Below are positions 39,328-46,567 of a DNA stretch of 47,245 nt, piece by piece; position 1 is the stretch's first letter, and each line of letters begins with the position of its first letter. Origin of the DNA: an uncultured Alteromonadaceae bacterium. Lineage in GTDB: Bacteria; Pseudomonadota; Gammaproteobacteria; Enterobacterales; Alteromonadaceae. The notes under the pieces were generated by a model that did not search any database, had not been told where the DNA came from, and was given only the letters and a program-made list of their open reading frames with translations. The stretch covers positions 1 through 47,245 of the forward strand of contig CATMRP010000021.1 of NCBI GenBank assembly GCA_950073835.1, written 5' to 3'. The position numbers were made by a program, and so were the translations under genes.

Positions 39328-39876
39328 CTAACTCTCCGACTCATCTGGTTTACGCTTTATCCGCGCGGGATTGCCCACTGCCATGGTGTTATCCGGAATA
39401 TCCGTTAACACCAGACTATTTGCTCTAATCAGCACGTTATCGCCGATCGTCACTTCGCCTAATATTTTGGCGCCGGGTTCAATACAGACGTTATCGCCAA
39501 TGACCGGCAGGTTTTTACTGCCGCGCACATTGCCAACGGTAACGCCTGAGCCCACAACAAAATTCTCACCAATGGTTTCGGCCAGAATAAACAACCCGCC
39601 GGTACCATTGAGAACCAGCCCGGGCTTAATTTTGCAGTGCGCCTGAACGCTGATACCCGTTATGCCCTGAGTGATGAAAAACAACGGGTAATAGAGCACT
39701 TTGCACACTATTTTCAGTGGTTTGATATCAATTTCGTTGGCATAACGCCCAAATCGGTACACACAGGTTGCTAACCATGTACGGCTTAACCAGTGGCCGG
39801 CGCCATTGCCATTCAAACCACCATCGGCAGCCCACATACGCCGCTGCTGAGCATCAACCTTTAATTTCTTAAACAT
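39328..39876 (-). CDS. Left-handed beta-helix acyltransferase (serine acetyltransferase-like), second
   Basis: A 182-residue protein. After a helical N-terminus (TWLATCVYRFGRYANEID) come hexapeptide repeats: CKIKPGLVLNGTGGLFILAE, TIGENFVVGSGVTVGNV, NVCIEPGAKILGEVTIGDNV and TVLTDIPDNTMAVGNPARI-like turns. The fold is that of CysE/maltose-type acetyltransferases. The ATG at 39876 has AAAGGG directly against it, so the ribosome site is poorly spaced. It lies 39 bp after the third beta-helix gene and joins the sulfotransferase without a gap. Confidence 0.8.
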   Translation of the reverse strand: MFKKLKVDAQQRRMWAADGGLNGNGAGHWLSRTWLATCVYRFGRYANEIDIKPLKIVCKVLYYPLFFITQGITGISVQAHCKIKPGLVLNGTGGLFILAETIGENFVVGSGVTVGNVRGSKNLPVIGDNVCIEPGAKILGEVTIGDNVLIRANSLVLTDIPDNTMAVGNPARIKRKPDESES

Positions 39877-39915
39877 CCCTTTGAACCTTATATGCGGGTC
39901 CGACCGAGTCCTGCG

Positions 39916-40497
39916 TTAATAGTTGTCGTCTTTACCAGCCAGCTTTTCTGACATCCAGTTTGTCTCGCGGGAAATAATCCGTGCCGGATTTCCCATTACG
40001 GTGCAATTGTCTGGTACGTCGTTAATCACCACGGAGTTAGCCCCAATAACCACGTTATTCCCAATGGTGACGCTGCCAAGTACCTTGGCACCAGCCGCAA
40101 TCAATACATTGTTGCCAATTTTTGGCGGTGCGGGTTGCCCGCGAAGGTGACCGATAGTCACGCCCTGAAACACGATGACGTTTTCACCCATCTCCCCTTC
40201 ACTAATAAAGATCCCGGAGAAATTGTGAATAGTGAAACCCTTGCCAATTTTGGCTTTGGACGGGATATAAATACCAAAGGCAGTAACAACAATCGCTTTG
40301 GCAAAGAAATAGGGGATTCGTACCAGGAGTTTTAATAAATTTGGGCTTACTGTACGGGTCCAGTTTCCGTACCGGTATACAATCGACGCAATGGTGCCAG
40401 GTTCCAGAAATATCCGTATATTCTTGGTAAACCAGCTTTTCTGACTGAGGAACCAGTCTTGTTTAAACTTCAGGTCAGCCGTAATTAAATCAAACAC
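39916..40497 (-). CDS. Left-handed beta-helix acyltransferase coupled to ACP, third
   Basis: A 193-residue hexapeptide-repeat protein: GKGFTIHNFSGIFISEGEMG, VIVFQGVTIGHLRG, NNVLIAAGAKVLGSVTIGNN and DVPDNCTVMGNPARII are successive coils of the helix. It starts with GTG at 40497, inside the last codons of the acyl carrier protein gene (overlap GTGTTTGA), so the two are almost certainly translated together. LpxA and LpxD show that beta-helix enzymes can use acyl-ACP. An acyl-ACP-dependent transferase is therefore plausible here, although CysE-like relatives use acetyl-CoA. Confidence 0.82.
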   Translation of the reverse strand: MFDLITADLKFKQDWFLSQKSWFTKNIRIFLEPGTIASIVYRYGNWTRTVSPNLLKLLVRIPYFFAKAIVVTAFGIYIPSKAKIGKGFTIHNFSGIFISEGEMGENVIVFQGVTIGHLRGQPAPPKIGNNVLIAAGAKVLGSVTIGNNVVIGANSVVINDVPDNCTVMGNPARIISRETNWMSEKLAGKDDNY

Positions 40498-40738
40498 TTT
40501 CGTTCACCAACCCTTCAATGTAGCCAGCCAGTGAGTTAAGTGTGTCGAATACTTCGGGGTCCAGACCGTCTGAATCTATCTCAATATCATAAACCCACTC
40601 CAGCTCGACAATCAGTGAAATGCGATTGATCGAATCAAGGTTTAGCGATTCGTTTACATCAACCGTACTAAAATCTTTCTTCACCACTTTGGTAAGGGTT
40701 TCTCGTAACGACTCAATAATTTGCGCTTTACTGCTCAT
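40490..40738 (-). CDS. Acyl carrier protein
   Basis: An 82-residue acidic four-helix carrier protein. NLDSINRISLIVELE carries the phosphopantetheine-accepting Ser36 in the DS(I/L) motif. This is not the fatty-acid ACP: residues around the serine differ from the canonical GADSLD, and it lies in a glycan cluster, not beside fabD, fabG or fabF. AGGAAG precedes the ATG. Neighbours are a chorismate-lyase-like gene 12 bp upstream and a translationally coupled beta-helix acyltransferase, so it probably carries an activated acyl or aryl group. Confidence 0.9.
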   Translation of the reverse strand: MSSKAQIIESLRETLTKVVKKDFSTVDVNESLNLDSINRISLIVELEWVYDIEIDSDGLDPEVFDTLNSLAGYIEGLVNESV

Positions 40739-40750
40739 AATTCTTCCTGA

Positions 40751-41338
40751 CTAAATGGCTTTCTTCTGAAATAAGCGGATAGGGAATCGCTCTGTGATTT
40801 GAATTGCCGGGTTGCCGCCAATATTGATGACATAGGTTCTGTAAATAGCTTCTACATACTCTGGCTCGCCATCCTCCTTGACACTGGCGTTAAAAACTTC
40901 GCGTCCGAAATCAACAATTTCCCGGTAGGTTTCAAGACCAATCTCACGTAATAGTTCGCCGATACCTATCTTTCCACCAAGCATTTGCTGTTTAACTTCT
41001 TCATCCAGCAACCCTGTTAACAGATAAGACGTAGCGTAGGCATAGATATCAGAGGTTTTGGCGCCTTTTAAAATGACATCCCGTTTTAAAGCATGCTCTC
41101 CGGTTTTGGCATTGATGAATGGCAGATCCTGGGTAAGCCAGCATTGCTCCTGCATGCGCATCTCTACTTTGATATTTTCCCAGAAGAAAGCTTCAAGGCT
41201 TTTTGTTACCGTGCCGTCTGTTACCAGCAGCGTGCGCAGAAATGGAGGAAGAGCCTCCATATCCATCGCGGCCTTTTCGCAATTGTGGACAATGCCCCCT
41301 TCAATGAAACCGCGACTTCTAAAGTGCTCTTTCAACAT
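40751..41338 (-). CDS. Chorismate pyruvate-lyase-like protein (DUF98/Rv2949c type)
   Basis: A 195-residue protein. LLVTDGTVTKSLEAFF (about 37-52) matches the T-D-G-T-x-T start of the chorismate lyase family that includes mycobacterial Rv2949c. KRDVILKG supplies the conserved Arg, IGELLREIGLETYREIV the Gly-Leu-Leu segment and QITERFPIRLF the C-terminal strand. The family converts chorismate to 4-hydroxybenzoate and pyruvate. UbiC does this for ubiquinone, but UbiC is normally beside ubiA. Here the gene stands between an AMP ligase and an ACP, which suggests a dedicated aryl-acid supply. AAGGAAAG precedes the ATG. The family call is from memory of motifs. Confidence 0.68.
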   Translation of the reverse strand: MLKEHFRSRGFIEGGIVHNCEKAAMDMEALPPFLRTLLVTDGTVTKSLEAFFWENIKVEMRMQEQCWLTQDLPFINAKTGEHALKRDVILKGAKTSDIYAYATSYLLTGLLDEEVKQQMLGGKIGIGELLREIGLETYREIVDFGREVFNASVKEDGEPEYVEAIYRTYVINIGGNPAIQITERFPIRLFQKKAI

Positions 41339-41350
41339 AATTGCTTTCCT

Positions 41351-42784
41351 TTATAAATACTTTCGTAAAATTTTTCCGAGCGGGCTTTTCGGAATATCAT
41401 TTCTGAATTCAATAATTTTTGGCCACTTATACTCTGCCAGGTGTGCCTTACAATGCTCTATGACATCTCTTTCGGTTGCCGCTTCCAGCGGCACAATAAC
41501 AGCTTTGACTTTTTCGCCGTAGTCGCCGTCTTTTTTGCCCAGCACCACTACTTCAGTAATACCTTCCATAGCGAGAATAACAGACTCAACCTCGGCCGGA
41601 TCAACCTTCAGGCCTGCCACGTTGATCATCTTTTTACGCCGACCCGTTACATATAAGTTACCGTTTTCATCAAACCGCCCCAGGTCGCCGGTATAATATC
41701 GCCCTTTACGGAAGGTTTTTGCTGTTTGTTCAGGCATACCAACATACAACTTTGCCGATGCATCGCTAATAACCACTATCTCACCTTCTTCGCCTTGTGG
41801 CAGGGCATTATCCTGTTCATCGACAATTAGAATTTCGACATTGGCCATCGGCTGACCGACACTATTGGAAGGCGCATTAAGTTTATTCACCGCCGCTGCA
41901 CCGGTTTCGGTAGAGCCGTAAAGCTGACGGGGCGTCACACCAAAAGTCGAAGAGAAAGAAGCTATAATGTCTTCTTCCAGCGGTGCACCAGCCGTGTAGA
42001 CAATCTTGAGATGGCTGAGATCCGGTTGCTGGCGAAGGCGCATAACCGATAACATTTTAACCATAAAGGTGGCCGACGGATAAATGGTAACCTGATGATT
42101 GTCGAGTGCTTTAATCACACTGCGCGGATTAAATTCACCAGGAGTGACCACAATTTTCGCACCACTTAATATTCCTGCTAGCAACACATTGCCAAACCCA
42201 TGGGTATGATGTAGCGGCACAGTGCACAAAATGGTGTCGTCAGGTGTGATTTCAAAAGTTTCGACTTCAGATTTCCATTCCGAAAGTAACGCCCGGTAAG
42301 TTCTCATTACCTGTTTTGAGCCGCCTGTAGAGCCAGAAGAAAACATAATAAGCGCAGGCTGATTATCGTCACACTCGGCAACGGGTGGAACAACCACTGA
42401 TTGCTCAGTGTCGGTATCAACAAAGGTAGCAACTAACCCCAGTGACTCAATTCGCGATTGTTGACTCTGTGCATCACCAACCACCACCAGAGCCGATGAC
42501 TTATCGATGTATTGAATAAGCTCTGAATCTGTGTAGTTTACATTGAGCGGGACTAATGTAGCGCCCAGGCGGAAAGTTGCAAGCGTTGCCACAAAAAACT
42601 CAGCACCATTCGGGATAATCGTTGCCACAGCGCTAGTACTGGTTACACCGCGTGCTACCAACGCTGCAGCCAGTTGTTCTGCTCGCGCATTAAGCTGGGC
42701 GTAAGTCACGCAACAGTCACCGACATTGATGGCAACTTTGTCACCATATGCGTCAACGATATTTAAAAACTGCTGATAAACCAT
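41351..42784 (-). CDS. Acyl/aryl-AMP ligase (adenylate-forming enzyme)
   Basis: A 477-residue member of the ANL superfamily. Core motifs in order: A3 IMFSSGSTGGSKQ (about 146-158), HHTHGFGNVLLAG, A5 LYGSTETGAAAV, A7 YYTGDLGRFDENG, A8 GRRKKMINVAGLKVDPAEVE and A10 PKSPLGKILRKYL with the catalytic Lys. It activates a carboxylate as its adenylate and loads it on CoA or a carrier protein. With a chorismate-lyase-like gene and an ACP directly downstream, 4-hydroxybenzoate is the leading substrate guess, by analogy to FadD22 of mycobacteria. Substrate choice cannot be read by eye, and a fatty acid is also possible. Confidence 0.86.
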   Translation of the reverse strand: MVYQQFLNIVDAYGDKVAINVGDCCVTYAQLNARAEQLAAALVARGVTSTSAVATIIPNGAEFFVATLATFRLGATLVPLNVNYTDSELIQYIDKSSALVVVGDAQSQQSRIESLGLVATFVDTDTEQSVVVPPVAECDDNQPALIMFSSGSTGGSKQVMRTYRALLSEWKSEVETFEITPDDTILCTVPLHHTHGFGNVLLAGILSGAKIVVTPGEFNPRSVIKALDNHQVTIYPSATFMVKMLSVMRLRQQPDLSHLKIVYTAGAPLEEDIIASFSSTFGVTPRQLYGSTETGAAAVNKLNAPSNSVGQPMANVEILIVDEQDNALPQGEEGEIVVISDASAKLYVGMPEQTAKTFRKGRYYTGDLGRFDENGNLYVTGRRKKMINVAGLKVDPAEVESVILAMEGITEVVVLGKKDGDYGEKVKAVIVPLEAATERDVIEHCKAHLAEYKWPKIIEFRNDIPKSPLGKILRKYL

Positions 42785-42803
42785 AACTCAACAACCACTC
42801 AAC

Positions 42804-43583
42804 TTAAGAAATCTTCGCGTAGAGCTTAAATAATTCTGCAAAAGCTCTGATAATTACCAGCGGATTTGCCCCGGTTTGTTCGCCAAGCTGTCTGGGATAA
42901 TGAGACACCGGCACATTAGTCATACTGAAACCGCGCTTCCTGGCCAAAGCTAATAGCTCGGTATTGACCATTGCACCACCGGCCTGAAGATTAATTTCGT
43001 TAAAAATATCGCGACGGAATAGCTTAAACGCACAATCGATATCTTTTACTTTTACACGAAATAGCAACCGAACCAAACTACCCCATGCCCAGGCATTTAA
43101 CTTTCGATGCAAAGGGTCTGCTCGATGGGCCCGGTATCCGAGGACCATGTCGAAGTTGTCTATGTGTTCCAATAATAAGGTAATTTCTTCCAAATCAAAC
43201 TGACCGTCGGAGTCTGAGAAGAAGATATAATCATTTTCGGCTGCACTAAATCCACTACGAAGGGCTGCACCATAGCCTTTATTCACCTCATGGTGGACCG
43301 GCTTAATCCGCTCATCCTTTGCGGCCATCGTATCGATGATCTCACCCGTAGCATCATGACCACCGTCATCTACGGGTATCACTGTTACTTCATGAAAATA
43401 TTTACTGAATGCCTTGATCGCATTGTTAATCGAATTAGCGATATTTTCTTCTTCGTTATAGGCCGGGAAGATTATTGATACACTGCTTAACTTTTCCGAC
43501 AACTCAAACGCTTTACTTACCGTAACACTTTGCGTTGTACTGTCATTCAGATCCAGAGGAGCTGTGGTGGCTTCACTGTTCAT
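42804..43583 (-). CDS. Glycosyltransferase family 2 (dolichol-phosphate-mannose synthase-like)
   Basis: A 259-residue GT-A enzyme without C-terminal membrane helices. IIFPAYNEEENIANSI (about 37-52) is the nucleotide-binding start, VDDGGHDATGEIID the first acidic motif and FFSDSDGQFDLEEI (about 119-132) the DxD region. KDIDCAFKLFRRDIF and HYPRQLGEQTGA resemble polyprenyl-phosphate sugar synthases of the DPM1 type. It may charge polyprenyl phosphate with a sugar, which could then feed the GT39-like enzyme at 24983-27979. AAGGA lies 7 nt before the ATG. A conventional chain-building glycosyltransferase remains possible. Confidence 0.85.
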   Translation of the reverse strand: MNSEATTAPLDLNDSTTQSVTVSKAFELSEKLSSVSIIFPAYNEEENIANSINNAIKAFSKYFHEVTVIPVDDGGHDATGEIIDTMAAKDERIKPVHHEVNKGYGAALRSGFSAAENDYIFFSDSDGQFDLEEITLLLEHIDNFDMVLGYRAHRADPLHRKLNAWAWGSLVRLLFRVKVKDIDCAFKLFRRDIFNEINLQAGGAMVNTELLALARKRGFSMTNVPVSHYPRQLGEQTGANPLVIIRAFAELFKLYAKIS

Positions 43584-43598
43584 ATTGGCATCCTTACC

Positions 43599-44654
43599 TT
43601 ACGCAGTTACTTTCAAGCGCTCACGAATGAGCTGTTCTTTTCTGATATTGCGCCAGGCTTCAACACCATCTAATTCAAATTTGAAGCTTTCTACTCTGGC
43701 TCCCATTTTTTCTAAAGATTCAACCACCTGACGTTTTCTATTGTTTTCACAGTAAAACATCATAAAACCACCACCGCCGGCACCACTCACCTTACCGCCA
43801 ATTGCACCGGCATTTCGTGCCGCTTCGTAGAGTTCGTCCAGATGAGCATTGGTGATGGAGTCTGCCATACGTTTTTTCTGCTGCCATGCCTCATGCAACA
43901 GTTCACCAAACTCGTTAGTCCGGCCTTTTAGTAATAGCCTTTTCATATCGTTGGCGTGCTGTTTAATTTGATGCATTGCCGCGATATTGTCAGTCTTCTT
44001 AGACTTAACATTACTGATTTGGTCTTCGATGATGTTAGATGAGAGACGTGATTTCTGGGTATACACAAGAATCATGTTGTACTCCAGTTCCCGTACAACC
44101 CAAGGATCCATTTTTAAACGATTTACCAGAACGCTGTCACCGTCGAACTCCATGAAATTAAAACCACCAAATGCTGCTGCATACTGGTCTTGCATTCCAC
44201 CTAGCTGCTGTAATTCCTGGCGCTCTATATCGTGGGCGAGTCTGGCAATGTCATAGGGACTCATGACCAGGTTTTCCAGTTCTTTGAATGCGCTAATGAT
44301 AGAGACCATCATCGCTGAAGACGAACCTAAACCTGATCCTGGCGGAGCATCATTGTGGGTAATAACTTCCATGCCTAACGGCTTGCTTACCAGATGCTTA
44401 TAAACTGATCTAACGAAGCAATCGTTATTGTTGTCAGTTTTCAGTGTTGAACTACAAAACTCTGTTGTCGTATCAAAGTCATAGGAATTAACAGTGATCG
44501 ACTCGTTGTCATTTAATGCAATGCTCGTATAAGCATACTTATTTATGGTGGCATTAAGGACAAATCCGCCATACATTGACGCAAAAGGGTTAACGTCTGT
44601 ACCGCCGCCAGCGAAACTTATCCGCAACGGGGCCCTTGCTCTAAAAATTTCCAT
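43599..44654 (-). CDS. hddA: D-glycero-alpha-D-manno-heptose 7-phosphate kinase (HddA-like)
   Basis: A 351-residue GHMP kinase. N-terminal RARAPLRISFAGGGTDVNPF, the ATP loop APPGSGLGSSSAMM (about 103-116), QLGGMQDQYAAAFGGFNFME and the C-terminal GKVSGAGGGGFMMF all match HddA of Campylobacter and relatives as I recall them. It phosphorylates C1 of heptose 7-phosphate with alpha geometry, committing it to the GDP-heptose branch (the ADP branch uses HldE, absent here). I chose the ATG at 44654 with GGAGACGGAAG upstream. The frame extends to 44774 without family match. It is the first gene of the long minus-strand array. Confidence 0.85.
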   Translation of the reverse strand: MEIFRARAPLRISFAGGGTDVNPFASMYGGFVLNATINKYAYTSIALNDNESITVNSYDFDTTTEFCSSTLKTDNNNDCFVRSVYKHLVSKPLGMEVITHNDAPPGSGLGSSSAMMVSIISAFKELENLVMSPYDIARLAHDIERQELQQLGGMQDQYAAAFGGFNFMEFDGDSVLVNRLKMDPWVVRELEYNMILVYTQKSRLSSNIIEDQISNVKSKKTDNIAAMHQIKQHANDMKRLLLKGRTNEFGELLHEAWQQKKRMADSITNAHLDELYEAARNAGAIGGKVSGAGGGGFMMFYCENNRKRQVVESLEKMGARVESFKFELDGVEAWRNIRKEQLIRERLKVTA

Positions 44655-44844
44655 CTTCCGTCTCCAGTGTGCTTCACTGCATCCTGACGCAAACACCTCA
44701 TTCAGAAATATTATATTAAAATGATCTGATTGATGAGTTGCAGCGTTATAAGCAAGAGAGTTAACCAACGTCACTACTACAAAATGACTACTGTAAGACG
44801 ATAGTTACTCTGAAAGGCTTCTTAGTATATTTAGTAAATTTTAA

Positions 44845-44867
44845 AATCAGATAGCCTTTATCTGATT
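44845..44867. promoter_or_regulatory. Inverted repeat upstream of hddA, operator or attenuator candidate
   Basis: AATCAGATA-GCCTT-TATCTGATT has perfect 9-bp arms with a 5-nt spacer, about 190 bp before the hddA start. On the minus strand it is followed by TTTTAAAATTT, so it could be a weak terminator or attenuator in the leader of the array, or a dimeric regulator site. Confidence 0.4.
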
Positions 44868-45050
44868 AAGGCAATTTGCATACCAGTACAACTTTTTATG
44901 CGCTTTATCCGTAAATACAGCGCTTTAAACGCAGACTGTAAAAAAACTTAACGGTTTACACTTGTAAATTGCACCATTTATGACCAATCGTGTTCAGTCT
45001 AGGGCATTTATTGTTCAGACTCACTCAAGCATTGTCATGATTCTTTAAGC

Positions 45051-45073
45051 AAAAAAATAGCACTTAAGTGCTA
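45051..45073 (-). terminator. Minus-strand terminator-like palindrome
   Basis: TAGCACTTAAGTGCTA (45058-45073) is a perfect 16-bp palindrome that can fold with a TTAA loop. On the minus strand it is directly followed by seven T. It would terminate transcription coming from the right, where the insertion sequences now stand. Confidence 0.6.
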
Positions 45074-45217
45074 GATCTATTCACGCCTTGGTTCCACGTA
45101 GTGGTTAACAATATGTATTTTTGCGTTTGTATGTTCTTGAGCGTTGAGGTTTTTTAAGCACCAGGGTTACACGAAGGGGGTCCCGGTCTTCGCCGTGCGA
45201 AACCGATGTATGGACTC

Positions 45218-46425
45218 CTCCCCCAAAGGAGGATAGGTTATTTCTTCCACAAAAAAACCGGAGTCCATACATGTATCAAGATAACGTAATTGCCCTGGAT
45301 TTAGCAAAGAATGTTATTCAGGTTTGTATTTTAGATAAGCAAAACGAGGTGAAAACCAATCGAGAATTACGCCGTCAGCAGGTGCTTAACTGGTTAGCCA
45401 AACAAGCCCCTTCTATTGTTGCCATGGAAGCCTGTGGCAGTGCGCATTACTGGGCAAAGCAAGCCCGGGCATTGGGCCATCAGCCAATATTACTGTCAGC
45501 ACGGTTCGTGAAAAAGTTCGTAGAAGGGCATAAAACCGATAAAAATGACGCATTAGCGATTGGCATCGCGGCGCGACAGCCTAACTTAAAACCGGTGAGT
45601 ATAAAAAGTGATGACCAGTTAGCACTGCAAGCAATGGAGAAGATACGTAAGCATTATCAGGATACGGCGATTGCCACCAGTAATCTGGTTCGCGCCATCG
45701 CGTTTGAGTTCGGCATTGTGATACCAAAAGGAGAGAAAGCCTTCCGGGAACGTCTCCCCGATATCCTGGAAGATGCCGAGAATGGGCTGCCAATGATGCT
45801 TCGGGAGCCGCTTCATCAACAATATCAGTTCTGGATAAGTCTCAAACAACAGGTTCGGCAGGCCGAAAAGCAGCTCCGCGTTCAACTGAATACACATGAG
45901 CAATGTAACGAATTACAGAAGCTCGATGGTGTGGGGCCGGTTAATGCCTTGAACTTGTATCTCGCACTCGGAACGCGCGGTGAAGCCTTTAAGAACGGCC
46001 GGGAGGCAGCTGCCTGTATCGGCCTGACACCCAAACAGCATAGTAGTGGGGGGAAAGTCGTGATGCTGGGAATTAGCCGACGAATAGCTAAAAAACAACT
46101 CAGAGCCAACCTGATTCAAGGCGCGCTGGCCAAAATAAAAATCGTCGCTAAACGAGCACCACGAAATACCCGCGAAGTCTGGATGAAGCAATTAATAGAG
46201 CGACGAGGATTACGGCGAGCCGCCGTGGCTTTAGCTAACAAAACCGTCAGGATGGCCTGGGCTATGGTGCACTACCAACAACCCTATCAAGCCCCTGAGT
46301 CTGTAACAATTTAACCCGGTTCTGCAATACCAGTAATGCGACGTTAATTAGGTCAGACCGTCCCCCAAGCGCCTGTTCATCCCGGCGGTTGGCAAAACCT
46401 TGATTCCGTATAAGGCATGGGGGAG
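45218..46425 (+). mobile_element. IS110-family element, IS1111-like (ends approximate)
   Basis: A DEDD transposase gene is flanked by non-coding ends. CTCCCCCA at 45218-45225 and TGGGGGAG at 46418-46425 are inverted copies near the two ends, as expected for the subterminal repeats of the IS1111 subgroup. The true termini probably lie a few bases outside these repeats and cannot be fixed without an empty site. Just upstream of the gene, GTATGGACTCC and GGAGTCCATAC form another inverted pair around the start (about 45209-45269). Confidence 0.65.
45271..46314 (+). CDS. IS110-family transposase (DEDD)
   Basis: A 347-residue recombinase that appears intact. The N-terminal RuvC-like domain shows VIALDLAKNVIQV (first Asp), VAMEACGSAHYW (Glu) and HKTDKNDALAIGIAARQP (the two Asp). 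The C-terminal Tnp_20 domain has KLDGVGPVNALNLYLALG and AAACIGLTPKQHSSGGK, which includes the catalytic serine region. IS110 enzymes are guided by an element-encoded bridge RNA. The ATG lies inside an inverted repeat, and there is no strong ribosome site upstream. Confidence 0.93.
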   Translation: MYQDNVIALDLAKNVIQVCILDKQNEVKTNRELRRQQVLNWLAKQAPSIVAMEACGSAHYWAKQARALGHQPILLSARFVKKFVEGHKTDKNDALAIGIAARQPNLKPVSIKSDDQLALQAMEKIRKHYQDTAIATSNLVRAIAFEFGIVIPKGEKAFRERLPDILEDAENGLPMMLREPLHQQYQFWISLKQQVRQAEKQLRVQLNTHEQCNELQKLDGVGPVNALNLYLALGTRGEAFKNGREAAACIGLTPKQHSSGGKVVMLGISRRIAKKQLRANLIQGALAKIKIVAKRAPRNTREVWMKQLIERRGLRRAAVALANKTVRMAWAMVHYQQPYQAPESVTI

Positions 46426-46440
46426 CGAGCACATCCGTGG
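46315..46440 (+). ncRNA. Candidate bridge RNA region of the IS110/IS1111-type element
   Basis: The 3' non-coding end of the element. GTCCCCCA (about 46361-46368) can pair with TGGGGGAG (46418-46425), closing a domain of about 45 nt that contains further small pairings. IS1111-subgroup elements encode their bridge RNA in this right-hand position. The fold is by eye and the RNA borders are a guess. Confidence 0.35.
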
Positions 46441-46567
46441 ACAAGGCTAGCTACCTGATAAGAGTCCGAATATACGCACGCATCTCACACCTGACAGCAT
46501 CGCAAATTATACCAATTGCCTTAAAAGTTTGATCTAATGGCAGTATTCATATTCGAGTGATTTTCAT

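Larger units (their letters stand above)
44655..45180. other. Non-coding region upstream of the glycan array
   Basis: About 525 bp without a supported gene, AT-rich, holding whatever drives the hddA-first array. I find no clear sigma-70 pair on the minus strand and no ops (GGCGGTAG-type) element. It contains an inverted repeat (44845-44867) and a minus-strand terminator-like palindrome (45051-45073), listed separately. The IS110-type element begins beyond it. Confidence 0.5.

Noticed and set aside
39916..42784. Aryl polyene or xanthomonadin-type pigment cluster
   Set aside because: There is an ACP and a ligase but no ketosynthase, dehydratase or ketoreductase anywhere in the window.
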